Below are positions 8,962 through 17,533 of a stretch of 64,000 nucleotides of DNA, piece by piece. Each line of letters begins with the position of its first letter. Position 1 is the first letter of the stretch. Below the pieces are notes generated by a model. That model had not been told where the DNA came from and made no database searches. It saw only the letters and a list, made by a program, of their open reading frames with translations. Position numbers and translations under genes: made by a program. Source of the stretch: Flavobacteriaceae bacterium (lineage in GTDB: Bacteria; Bacteroidota; Bacteroidia; Flavobacteriales; Flavobacteriaceae); assembly GCA_004762155.1 (NCBI GenBank), contig SIHP01000010.1, positions 124,001-188,000 of the forward strand. The letters run 5' to 3'.

Positions 8962-9008
8962 AACATAAAAAAACCATTTATTCAATGAATAAATGGTTTT
9001 TTTATGTT
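8962..9008. terminator. bidirectional terminator between lacI and MFS gene
   Basis: Perfect 22-bp stem (8962-8983 with 8987-9008) around a 3-nt loop. An A run in the left arm and a T run in the right arm let it stop transcripts from both convergent genes. Confidence 0.9.
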
Positions 9009-9019
9009 ATTATATTTTT

Positions 9020-10315
9020 CTAGTTTTTAGCTTTTAGAGTTGTAACTTTTGGAATAAGTATCCAAACAGCTAATAACGCTATAATCGCCAAAGCTCCTCC
9101 TATTAAAAATGCTGGGGTATAATTACCTCCTTTAGTTAAGAGAGGAACTAGTATTGTTAACCCGAAAGCTCCAAGTTTAGCTGCTGTACCTGCAAAACCA
9201 GATAAAGTACCTACTACTTTTCCACTAAACATATCACTTGGTAGAGTTTGAACATTTCCAATTGCAACTTGAAATCCAAAAAGTAACACTGCCATGATCA
9301 TTACTGCATTTATAGCTGTTCCTGGTGCTCTAAGTAAAATAAAGCAAGGAATCATTATTAAACAACCTAAAGTAATTACCATTTTTCTTGTTTTATCTAC
9401 AGACCAACCTGAAGTAAGCCTGTTTTGAGCTAAAAGACCACCTGCCCAAGCTCCTAACATAGCTCCAACATAAGGTACCCAAGCTGAAAATGCAATTTCT
9501 TTTACATCTAAACCAAATACTTCATTAAGATATATAGGAATCCAAACTATAAATAACCACCAAATAGGATCAATAGCTGCAGAAGCAATTATAACTCCCC
9601 AACTTTCCTTTCTTTTAAGTAATTCTGATGTTCCTGGATTGTACTCCTCTTCAAAATTACCTTTCTCATCAACAGTTCTTTGTCCAGTAAGTATATATTT
9701 TTTTTCTTCTTCCGTTAACCATGGGTGCTTTTCTGGTGATGATTTAACAATAAATAACCATGGTAATAACCACAATAAACCACCTAAACCAACACATACA
9801 AATATAGCCTGCCAAGATAAGTAAATAGAAAGCAATCCTATTATAGGATAAGCTACTATCCCACCAACGGCAGCTCCTGAATTAAATATTCCTTGAGCAA
9901 AAGCTCTTTCTTTAGTAGGAAACCATTCTGCATTTGCTTTAGCTGCTCCAGGCCAGTTACCTGCCTCAGCAATACCTAAAATTATTCTAAAAACTGAAAA
10001 GCTCAACATTCCTTTTGCAAATGCATGAACCATAGTCGCTAAAGACCAAATACCTATTGACAATGCAAAACCTATACGAGTTCCAACCCAATCAAATATC
10101 TTTCCAAATATTGTTTGTCCAGCAGCATAAGCTAATATAAAAATAGAAGATATAGTACCATAAATAGCTTTAGTACCATCTGCATCCATATCAGGAAATA
10201 ATTCTTTGGCAATATCAGGCCATAAAGCTCCAAAAGCCTGTCTATCAATATAATTTATTACTGCGGCTAAAGCTACAAGAGCTACTACCCACCATCTTAG
10301 TCCTTTAATTTTCAT
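9020..10315 (-). CDS. MFS transporter, hexuronate/anion:cation symporter type
   Basis: Inner-membrane protein of 431 residues with about 12 hydrophobic segments. The start MKIKGLRWWVVALVALAAVI with NYIDRQAFGALWPDI is typical of the anion:cation symporter family that includes ExuT hexuronate transporters. GNWPGAAKANAEWFPTKERA is the conserved loop after helix 4. In alginate loci such a transporter brings unsaturated monouronate (DEH) or KDG into the cytoplasm, where kdgK and eda act; that substrate is inferred from context. It lies convergent to lacI and downstream of the GntR gene, separated from it by about 170 bases that include a 20-bp palindrome. Confidence 0.85.
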   Translation of the reverse strand: MKIKGLRWWVVALVALAAVINYIDRQAFGALWPDIAKELFPDMDADGTKAIYGTISSIFILAYAAGQTIFGKIFDWVGTRIGFALSIGIWSLATMVHAFAKGMLSFSVFRIILGIAEAGNWPGAAKANAEWFPTKERAFAQGIFNSGAAVGGIVAYPIIGLLSIYLSWQAIFVCVGLGGLLWLLPWLFIVKSSPEKHPWLTEEEKKYILTGQRTVDEKGNFEEEYNPGTSELLKRKESWGVIIASAAIDPIWWLFIVWIPIYLNEVFGLDVKEIAFSAWVPYVGAMLGAWAGGLLAQNRLTSGWSVDKTRKMVITLGCLIMIPCFILLRAPGTAINAVMIMAVLLFGFQVAIGNVQTLPSDMFSGKVVGTLSGFAGTAAKLGAFGLTILVPLLTKGGNYTPAFLIGGALAIIALLAVWILIPKVTTLKAKN

Positions 10316-10394
10316 TTTAAAATAAATTAGTTATTTACACCAAAGAAAGGTGTTTTGTTTTTTTAATAAGTTCTTGCGAAAATACGATAAGAAT

Positions 10395-10414
10395 AATTAA
10401 CTAATTAGTTAATT
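10395..10414. promoter_or_regulatory. 20-bp palindrome upstream of MFS transporter
   Basis: Perfect palindrome with arms AATTAACTAA / TTAGTTAATT, about 80 bases before the transporter start. It could be an operator, but it lacks the TGG...CCA core of the 13-bp sites elsewhere in this locus, so the regulator is not clear. Confidence 0.4.
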
Positions 10415-10483
10415 TTTTAATTTATTATTATTAAAACTATTTTTTATATTCACATAAAAAAATGATTGTTTTTTTATAAATAA

Positions 10484-11188
10484 TTAAATATTATAACAGT
10501 ATTGATAGAGAGTCTTAAAATGTTTTTTCATTGCCTCTTTAGCTTTACTTGGATCTTGATCGACAATAGCATTATAAATATCTGTATGTTCTTCTCTTAC
10601 TGATATATTTGCATCATTATCATTACACACATGATATTTTTCAAATTTTGTAATAATCTCAGGAGTAATTATTAGCATAAATGTATTCATAGTACTGTTT
10701 CCACTTGCTTTAGCTATTGCTAAATGAAATAGTAGATCCTCTTGAACAGCATCTTCACCTAACATTAATTTTTTGTTATGAGCATCTAACGCTGATTTAA
10801 TATCTTTTATATCTTGTTCAGTTCTTCTTAAAGAAGCTAACTTTACAGCTTTTAGTTCTAATAATATTCTTGTTTCAACTAATGATTTGAAATCAGGATC
10901 TTCTAAACTTAAAATATCTGAGATCATGCCATTCATTGCAATTACTCCAATGTTTGCTACAAATGTTCCACTTTGTGGTATTGATTTTAACAAACCGTAA
11001 AACTCTAACTTTTGTATTGCTTCCCTCACTGAACTTCTTGTAACCTCAAATTTTTCAGACAACATTCTTTCTGATGGTAATTTATCTCCAGGTTCTAAAT
11101 TCTTATCATTAATTAAATCTTTGATATTAATAATGATATTATTTTGGATACTGTAATTATCTACTTTATTGAAAGCTTCTATTCTCAT
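10484..11188 (-). CDS. GntR-family (FadR/FCD subfamily) transcriptional regulator
   Basis: DNA-binding regulator of 234 residues. Residues 15-75 form a GntR winged helix (LEPGDKLPSERMLSEKFEVT, RSSVREAIQKLEFYG, QSGTFV). The rest is an all-helical FCD ligand domain (VETRILLELKAVKLASLRRT, LLFHLAIAKASGNS, REEHTDIYNAIVDQD). FCD proteins sense carboxylic and sugar acids and bind short TGG/CCA-type palindromes. The repeated TGGTTAACCA sites at three promoters of the alginate locus (17168, 20159, 26184) are the natural candidates for its operators; that link is inference. It sits between the SusCD operon and the transporter gene on the same strand, with a likely terminator upstream. Confidence 0.88.
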   Translation of the reverse strand: MRIEAFNKVDNYSIQNNIIINIKDLINDKNLEPGDKLPSERMLSEKFEVTRSSVREAIQKLEFYGLLKSIPQSGTFVANIGVIAMNGMISDILSLEDPDFKSLVETRILLELKAVKLASLRRTEQDIKDIKSALDAHNKKLMLGEDAVQEDLLFHLAIAKASGNSTMNTFMLIITPEIITKFEKYHVCNDNDANISVREEHTDIYNAIVDQDPSKAKEAMKKHFKTLYQYCYNI

Positions 11189-11305
11189 ATTCTATTTGTT
11201 GTCTAATAAAGTTGGTTAAAATTCTTTTGATAATTTGAAATAAGATATTTCTAATCAAAATCATTTGAGGGGGAAATTATTTATTCCTTTTTTAGAGAAA
11301 TAAAA

Positions 11306-11364
11306 ACTTCCAAAGAGTGATTATATTGAATTAATAAAACAATACAAACACAATCTTTGGAAGT
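11306..11364 (-). terminator. long-loop hairpin after the SusCD operon
   Basis: Perfect 11-bp arms ACTTCCAAAGA (11306-11316) and TCTTTGGAAGT (11354-11364) separated by 37 bases, then a T-rich run on the minus strand. It starts 40 bases past the stop of the PKD lipoprotein gene and probably ends the SusCD transcript. Confidence 0.65.
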
Positions 11365-11403
11365 ATATTATAAATATTAATTAGTTAACACTAAAAAACA
11401 TTC

Positions 11404-12417
11404 TTAATTTGCTGGAGTAATTTTAACGTTATCTACGTACAACTCATCATTTGTTATAGCATAAATCATTATAGAAACTTCTCCTGTTGCATTAGCTGTA
11501 AATGTTGCTGTTTCTACTTTAAAATCTCCTTTTCCATTAGCTACTGCTCCTACGATTCTTGCTAGAGTACCAGCATTAGAACTTGCTACTGCATTTGCTC
11601 CATCAGAAAATTGTCCATCTAAAACTTCAATAATAGCTCTATCTCCACCATCAATATCGTCTTCATCTGTCTTTATTGCATAAGCAAATTCTACAATATA
11701 ATCTGCATTTGGAGTTAACACCAATGGTTGGTATGCATACCTTGTATTACCACTTAAACTAGGACCCGCTGAAGTAGAACCTGTCCATTTAGCACCAGGG
11801 GTTTTAGTTGAACCAGATTCTGTACCATCGTATAAAAGAGGACTACCATCTGAACTAGAATTAAAAGGACTCGTTGTTCCACTTGTGAAACTATCAAATT
11901 GCCAATCATCCCATTCGTCAGTATAATCTCCATTTAAAACACCTGGATCTAAAACTAATGACTCTAATGGTCTAATCAATTCAATTTCTTCTGAATAAGT
12001 ACTTATTACACCTAAATCATCCATTGATTCTAAAGTTACAGTATAGCGTAAAGTATCTGTATCTTCATCTACTAAACCCTGTAAATCATATTGGTAAACT
12101 GGCTCTAACTCTTTTTCTTGATCTTCAAACTGCTCTACTTGATCAGCGTCAAAAGCATCTTCATCTTCACCAAAACTCCATGTATAAACTGTAGCACTTG
12201 AAGATGTGTTTCCGAAAAATACTTTCTTCCACTCATTTTCACCATCATCAGTACTTTGTGTGTATGTAAAACCTGCTACTGGAGCTGTTTCATCTTCAAT
12301 TGAATACGCTTCCGCTATATCATACTCAAAATCACATGACGATAATGAAATCACCATCACTAAAAGTAACGAAGTTACCTTAGCAAACATTTTTGTTTTT
12401 TTATTGTTAAAATCCAT
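11404..12417 (-). CDS. PKD-domain surface lipoprotein, probable alginate-binding protein
   Basis: Lipoprotein of 337 residues. The signal ends with ISLSSC (Cys about 29) followed by acidic DFEYD, a lipoprotein export pattern of the Bacteroidota outer surface. Residues 45-135 are PKD-like (PVAGFTYTQS, VYTWSFGED, YTVTLE). Residues 160-337 look like a beta-sandwich carbohydrate-binding module (NTRYAYQPLVLTPNADYIVE, FTANATGEVSIMIYAI, ELYVDNVKI). It is third after SusC and SusD, the usual place of a SusE/F-like surface glycan-binding protein. The predicted job is capture of alginate at the cell surface; no catalytic motif is seen. Confidence 0.8.
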   Translation of the reverse strand: MDFNNKKTKMFAKVTSLLLVMVISLSSCDFEYDIAEAYSIEDETAPVAGFTYTQSTDDGENEWKKVFFGNTSSSATVYTWSFGEDEDAFDADQVEQFEDQEKELEPVYQYDLQGLVDEDTDTLRYTVTLESMDDLGVISTYSEEIELIRPLESLVLDPGVLNGDYTDEWDDWQFDSFTSGTTSPFNSSSDGSPLLYDGTESGSTKTPGAKWTGSTSAGPSLSGNTRYAYQPLVLTPNADYIVEFAYAIKTDEDDIDGGDRAIIEVLDGQFSDGANAVASSNAGTLARIVGAVANGKGDFKVETATFTANATGEVSIMIYAITNDELYVDNVKITPAN

Positions 12418-12435
12418 AATAATATATTTTAATTA

Positions 12436-13881
12436 TTAATACCCTGGGTTTTGAGTCATTATACCGTTACTTAAGTTAATTTCATACTGAGGTATTGGTA
12501 ATAATAAATCTGTACTTGTAAACCCATATTCATTAGTCGCAGAAAATTCTGTTAATACATTCACTGCTTCTCCCAATCTAATTAAATCAAATAAACGATG
12601 ATTTTCAAACGCTAATTCAACTCTTCTTTCATCTAATAATTCGTCAACTGTAATTTCAGAATCTGCATCATCTGGTAAATTAGCTCTTTCTCTAATTAAG
12701 TTAAAAGAATCTATAGCTGTTGAGCTTGTTGTAGATGAATTTCCTGCCATAATAGCTTCAACTTGCATCAATACAACGTCTGCATATCTTAAAACAACCC
12801 AATCATTACCTGCTGTTTGAGCATTGGTACTAAATGTTTTACCATCTGCTCCACCATCTTCACCATTTGGAAGATATTTAGTTACCTGATGTTGTGTTGT
12901 TTGCGAAACATCTACTCTGTAAGATACTCCTGCTCTATCACCTCCTAATGCATCTAAAACTGCAACGGCTTCATCAGTTACATAATTTACACCACTTGTT
13001 CTACCAACAGCGTTTAACCATTCTGCTGAAAAATTTTGACTATCGTTAGCTGTTGAAGGTACAAATCCTATTGCAAAGATAACTTCATCATTTCCTTCTG
13101 AGTAAAAAATATCGTTAAAATTATCTATTAATCTATAAGTTCCAGAATTCATTACAGATTCACATAATAATTGTGCGTCAACATAATTAGGTGTTTCTTG
13201 AGTCAAATATACTTTTGCTAATAACGCTTGAGCTGCCGCTTGTGAGGCTCTATTTTTATAAGAATTATCTAAACCATCAATAGCTGTTAATAAATCACTA
13301 GTAATTAAAGTATAAACATCTGCTACAGGTACTCTTGTAAATGGAGTTATTTTGTCAGTTGCTGGATCTATTATTTGATCAATTAAAGGTATATCTCCAT
13401 ATAATCTAACTAAGTTAAAATATGCATAGGCTCTTAAGAACTTTGCTTCTGCTTCAAATTTCACAGCATTTGCATCTGATGCAGCTGCTAAATTTTCCAA
13501 CACCACATTTGCTCTATATATTACATTGTAAAAACTTCTATAATAATTAGATACAAAACCATTATTTGGTGTTACTGTAAAATTGTCAAATTGAGCTGAT
13601 TCTCCTTCTTGACTTTTAGTTCTGGTATTATCACTTCGCATTTCCGTTACATAAAACTCAATTTGAATTCCGTAATTTAATCCAGAACTAGTATTTTCTG
13701 ATGCGTTTACTCCTTGTATACCATCGTATATATTTAAAACCGCACTTTCAATTTCTTCATCAGTTGTATAGAATGATTCCGCATCAATACCTGTTGTTAA
13801 ATCTGGTGATAAGAATGTATCCTCACAAGATGTTACAAAAACTGATAAAATTAATAATGTTATAAATTTTATTTGTTTCAT
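12436..13881 (-). CDS. SusD/RagB family outer-membrane lipoprotein
   Basis: Lid protein of 481 residues that pairs with the TonB-dependent receptor just upstream. Lipoprotein signal MKQIKFITLLILSVFVTSC. The middle has the SusD TPR-like helical scaffold (KFEAEAKFLRAYAYFNLVRL followed by YGDIPL). The C-terminus has the conserved DELLDERRVELAFENHRLFD and LLLPIPQYEINLSNG. It lies 27 bases after SusC and 18 bases before the PKD lipoprotein gene. It binds oligosaccharide and closes the SusC barrel; the substrate is most likely alginate oligomers given the PL6/PL17 neighbours. Confidence 0.95.
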   Translation of the reverse strand: MKQIKFITLLILSVFVTSCEDTFLSPDLTTGIDAESFYTTDEEIESAVLNIYDGIQGVNASENTSSGLNYGIQIEFYVTEMRSDNTRTKSQEGESAQFDNFTVTPNNGFVSNYYRSFYNVIYRANVVLENLAAASDANAVKFEAEAKFLRAYAYFNLVRLYGDIPLIDQIIDPATDKITPFTRVPVADVYTLITSDLLTAIDGLDNSYKNRASQAAAQALLAKVYLTQETPNYVDAQLLCESVMNSGTYRLIDNFNDIFYSEGNDEVIFAIGFVPSTANDSQNFSAEWLNAVGRTSGVNYVTDEAVAVLDALGGDRAGVSYRVDVSQTTQHQVTKYLPNGEDGGADGKTFSTNAQTAGNDWVVLRYADVVLMQVEAIMAGNSSTTSSTAIDSFNLIRERANLPDDADSEITVDELLDERRVELAFENHRLFDLIRLGEAVNVLTEFSATNEYGFTSTDLLLPIPQYEINLSNGIMTQNPGY

Positions 13882-13908
13882 AATGTTTTATTTTTAAAAT
13901 AATAGTTA

Positions 13909-16900
13909 TTAAAATCCTAAATTAACACCAATAGATACAGTACTAAATACTGGTGAACCTGCTCTTTGGTAACCATAAGTAGTAGCACTTGTAGTATTAA
14001 TCGATTCAGGATTAAAACCTGTATAATCATCTGCTGTTAAATACATTAAGTTCTGACCTGAAACGTAAAATCTTAAATTAGATAATTTCATTCTTGATAA
14101 AATATCAGAATCTAAATTAAAACCTAATGTTACATTTCTTAATGCAATATAAGAAGCATCTTGTATAATATCATCCGTAAATATTTTCTCTTTAATAAAT
14201 CCTTGGTTTGGTGTTGTAGATATAAAATCTTGAGAACTGTTAAAGTGATTTAAAATATATTGATCTCCCATATTTCTAACCTCTGCACCATGACTTCCTT
14301 GGAACATGAATGCTAAATCCATAGGTCCAAATTTGAAATTATTTGTAATACTCCATACAAAATCAGGATAAGGGTTACCTAAGATAGTTTTATCATCATC
14401 ATCAATTAAACCATCTCCATTTAAATCTTTTACATATACATCTTGCGCTTCTGCTCCAATTGGATGATAAGGGTTAGATAAAAAGTTTAATGGAATATCA
14501 TGATCTACTACCCAACCATAGAAAGAAGAAATAGGATTACCTTCTAAATTAATCCATTCAGCAGCTCTCTTATCATCAACACTTTGGATTTGACCATTTG
14601 AATCAGCAAAATCGGTTAGCTCATTCTCGTTCATAGAACCTATGAAAGTAGTTGTCCATTTAAAGTTTTCATTAGAAACATTTCTAGTTGTTAACTCAAA
14701 TTCCCAACCACTATTTACTACCTCACCAATATTAAGTAAAGCACTGTTAAAACCAGTTGTTGTTGCAATTGGATTATCTAATAACAATTGATCACTTGTT
14801 CTCTTATAGTAATCTACAGAACCTGTAAACACATTATTAAAGAAACCAAAATCAACCCCAGGATTAAATTCAACTTGCTGTTCCCATCCTAAATCAGGAT
14901 TTGCAATATTTAATGGATTAACAGTAGGTACAACTACATTATCTACAACTGCAGATGCTGTATTTTCATCAAGAATAGAAAGATAAGGATAGTTATCTAT
15001 TAACCTACTTCCTGTATTAAAACTATTATTTCCTGTAACACCATAACTTACTCTTAATTTCAAGTTACTAATCAACTTACTATCTTGTAAAAAATCTTCT
15101 TTAGAAACATTCCAACCCAAAGAACCTGCATAAAAATTACCATATTTTTTATTAGGACCAAAAACTGAACTACCATCTCTTCTAAAACTTACAGATGCTA
15201 AATATTTATCTTCATATGCATAGTTTACCCTAGCAAAGAAAGACATTAAAGTAGATGCATAATCTTCTTCATAAACATTAGTAACATTATTTTGATTTAT
15301 ATATTGCCATGAATCATCAGTATAACCATCAGAAGATGTAGTAAAATAATCTGTATTATAAGTCTCTGCAGAAGCACCTAATACAGCATTAATTTCATGC
15401 TCGCCAAACTCTTTATTATAAGTAAAAACATTATCTAAAGCTAAATGCGTTGCTTCTGTAAAAGTACTATCTAATGATGCTCCACTAGCTCCATTTCTAC
15501 TTGATTGAACACCTTGCCAACGAGATTGTCTGTAAGATTGATAATCTCCAGAAACTGTTGTTTTAAAAGCGAAGCCATCTGCAATTTTATACTTCACATA
15601 AAAACTACCAAATATTTTCTTTCTAAAATCTCTTCTATCTCTTTCTAAGATTTTAGCAACTGGATTCGTATTTGAAGTATTACTAATATCGGTACCATTA
15701 ATAGTACCATCAGAAACACCATCATCAGGCAAACCAGTAACTAAATTAAAATCATCAAACATACGTTGTAGAGCATAATCTCCTATTTGAGCATCTGCAT
15801 ATGTTGCTCCATCTCTATACCTATTTACGTATTGAATAGTTGTTTCATCAAGATAAACTGGTAACCAAGATGGTTGTCTTAAGATATCATGAGTAGACCC
15901 ATCAAAACGTCTTCTTTCTGTATAAGAAGGAGTTGCACTAAGACCAATAGAAAACTTATCGTTAATTTTATAATCTAATCTTAATTTAAAACTGTACTTC
16001 TTAAAATCATCTGTTAATAAAACCCCTTCATCATGATTATAGTTAAGATTCATACTAAACTTTAACTTTTCATTACCACCTCTTGCACTAAAAGAATGAT
16101 TTTGAATTGTACCTCCGTCAAAAATAACATCTTGCCAGTTAGTTTGATCACCAATTAACGCTTTGTATTGAGCTCTATCTGTTAAAGAACCTGTAGCAGC
16201 AAATTCAGCTGCGTTTGATTCAGCTACTGTTGAGTAATAAGCATCACTTTTTCTTGCTGTCTTCACCCCTGTAGACCCTGCATAAGAATACTTTGTTTTA
16301 CCTTCTTTACCACTTTTAGTAGTAATTTGAATAACCCCGTTACCCCCTCTTGATCCAAAGATTGCAGCAGAAGCTGCATCTTTTAAAACCTCAAAAGACT
16401 CAACATCATTCATATCTAATGATGCTAAATAATCAGAAGGAACAACAACTCCATCAACCACTACTAGAGGACCAGCATTACCTGTAATAGAACCAACTCC
16501 ACGAATACGTAAAGTAGGCGCAGAACCTGCTTCACCTTCTGTTGCTTGAATGTTAACCCCTGATACTTGACCAACTAGAGCGTCATCAAGCCTCGACACA
16601 GCTATATCTGTTAATTTCTCTCCTGTTACCTTAGAAATTGACCCTGTAAGATGTGATTTCTTTTGAGTACCATAACCAACAACAACAACTTCATCTAAAA
16701 TATTAGAATCCTCTGCCATGCTAACGTCTAAAGTTGTTTGACCTGTTACTGTTACAGTTTGAGTTTGAAACCCTAAAGAAGAAAACTGTAAAACGTCTCC
16801 TTTTTTTACTTGAATAGAATAGTTACCGTCAAAATCTGTATCTACTCCCTTTACTGTATTTAAAATGATAACTGATACACCAGGAAGTGGTGAGCTATCT

Positions 16901-17004
16901 GCTTCCGAAGAAACGACACCTTTTATTAGGTATGTGTCTTGCCCGTAAAAGCTAATGTTTACTAACATTAACAACAATAATGTTAATTTAAATTTTAGGT
17001 TCAT
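13909..17004 (-). CDS. SusC/RagA family TonB-dependent receptor
   Basis: Outer-membrane transporter of 1031 residues. Signal peptide (MNLKFKLTLLLLMLVNISFYG), a carboxypeptidase-regulatory-like beta domain at about 26-100 (IKGVVSSEADSSPLPGVSVI, GVDTDFDGNYSI), the motif EVVVVGYGTQKKSHLTGSIS, and a plug with SQ-free GVNIQATEG and VDGVVVPSDYLASL. The remaining roughly 780 residues form the barrel, ending in an aromatic residue (GVNLGF). It is first in a three-gene operon with SusD and the PKD lipoprotein. Its promoter region carries three tandem 13-bp operators. The protein takes up large oligosaccharides with TonB energy; the alginate specificity is inferred from the neighbours. Confidence 0.95.
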   Translation of the reverse strand: MNLKFKLTLLLLMLVNISFYGQDTYLIKGVVSSEADSSPLPGVSVIILNTVKGVDTDFDGNYSIQVKKGDVLQFSSLGFQTQTVTVTGQTTLDVSMAEDSNILDEVVVVGYGTQKKSHLTGSISKVTGEKLTDIAVSRLDDALVGQVSGVNIQATEGEAGSAPTLRIRGVGSITGNAGPLVVVDGVVVPSDYLASLDMNDVESFEVLKDAASAAIFGSRGGNGVIQITTKSGKEGKTKYSYAGSTGVKTARKSDAYYSTVAESNAAEFAATGSLTDRAQYKALIGDQTNWQDVIFDGGTIQNHSFSARGGNEKLKFSMNLNYNHDEGVLLTDDFKKYSFKLRLDYKINDKFSIGLSATPSYTERRRFDGSTHDILRQPSWLPVYLDETTIQYVNRYRDGATYADAQIGDYALQRMFDDFNLVTGLPDDGVSDGTINGTDISNTSNTNPVAKILERDRRDFRKKIFGSFYVKYKIADGFAFKTTVSGDYQSYRQSRWQGVQSSRNGASGASLDSTFTEATHLALDNVFTYNKEFGEHEINAVLGASAETYNTDYFTTSSDGYTDDSWQYINQNNVTNVYEEDYASTLMSFFARVNYAYEDKYLASVSFRRDGSSVFGPNKKYGNFYAGSLGWNVSKEDFLQDSKLISNLKLRVSYGVTGNNSFNTGSRLIDNYPYLSILDENTASAVVDNVVVPTVNPLNIANPDLGWEQQVEFNPGVDFGFFNNVFTGSVDYYKRTSDQLLLDNPIATTTGFNSALLNIGEVVNSGWEFELTTRNVSNENFKWTTTFIGSMNENELTDFADSNGQIQSVDDKRAAEWINLEGNPISSFYGWVVDHDIPLNFLSNPYHPIGAEAQDVYVKDLNGDGLIDDDDKTILGNPYPDFVWSITNNFKFGPMDLAFMFQGSHGAEVRNMGDQYILNHFNSSQDFISTTPNQGFIKEKIFTDDIIQDASYIALRNVTLGFNLDSDILSRMKLSNLRFYVSGQNLMYLTADDYTGFNPESINTTSATTYGYQRAGSPVFSTVSIGVNLGF

Positions 17005-17107
17005 AATTTTTATTTTATGTTTAAAATGTAGTTATTTAATATTTTACTATAAAGTAATTTTTCTCGATTATGTTTTCATTTATACTCCTTTCATAAAATT
17101 TTTTATT

Positions 17108-17135
17108 AAAAGGATGTAATTTCTTACACCCTTTT
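17108..17135 (-). promoter_or_regulatory. hairpin in the susC 5' leader
   Basis: On the minus strand, AAAAGGGTGTAA pairs with TTACATCCTTTT (one mismatch) around a GAAA tetraloop, about 105 bases upstream of the susC start and about 60 downstream of the -7 box, followed by an A/T run. It could attenuate or stabilise the operon mRNA. Confidence 0.5.
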
Positions 17136-17167
17136 TGTGATTAATTCAAAATATATTCTCTTTTGTC

Positions 17168-17209
17168 TGGATAACCAATCTGGTAAACCAAACTGGTTAA
17201 CCAAAAGTA
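17168..17209 (-). promoter_or_regulatory. triple 13-bp operator array and -7 box upstream of susC
   Basis: Three near-palindromes in exact 13-bp register: TGGATAACCA (17168-17177), TGGTAAACCA (17181-17190), TGGTTAACCA (17194-17203). A -7-like TACTTTTG (minus strand, 17202-17209) touches the outermost one, so a bound protein would cover the start region. No good -33 TTTG was found at the expected distance. Confidence 0.75.
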
Positions 17210-17533
17210 TGTAAATTTTTTGTTAAAAAAACTTTTTTTAACAAAAAATTTACATAATTATATACTATATATACATTTAACTATTAAGAAAAATCATAAT
17301 TTGATTATAAAATCAATCATTACATTTAATTTTATACAAATTATTTAATAATCTTCAACCTTCACCTTGTAAATATTCAACAATACAGTGCTTTTATAAA
17401 AACATTCTCATTTTGATAAACATATCAAGAGAGTGCTATAATTCAATAAATTACTTAGGTAAAGCAAATTAAAAAACCTTTCTTCTTAATTTAATGAAAG
17501 TTTAATCGCTCCTACAAATGATTTATTATCTTT
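17210..17533. other. intergenic, upstream flank of the susC promoter
   Basis: AT-rich spacer between PL17 and the susC promoter. It should contain the end of the PL17 transcript; a weak inverted repeat near 17405-17436 is the only candidate terminator. No gene seen. Confidence 0.4.
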
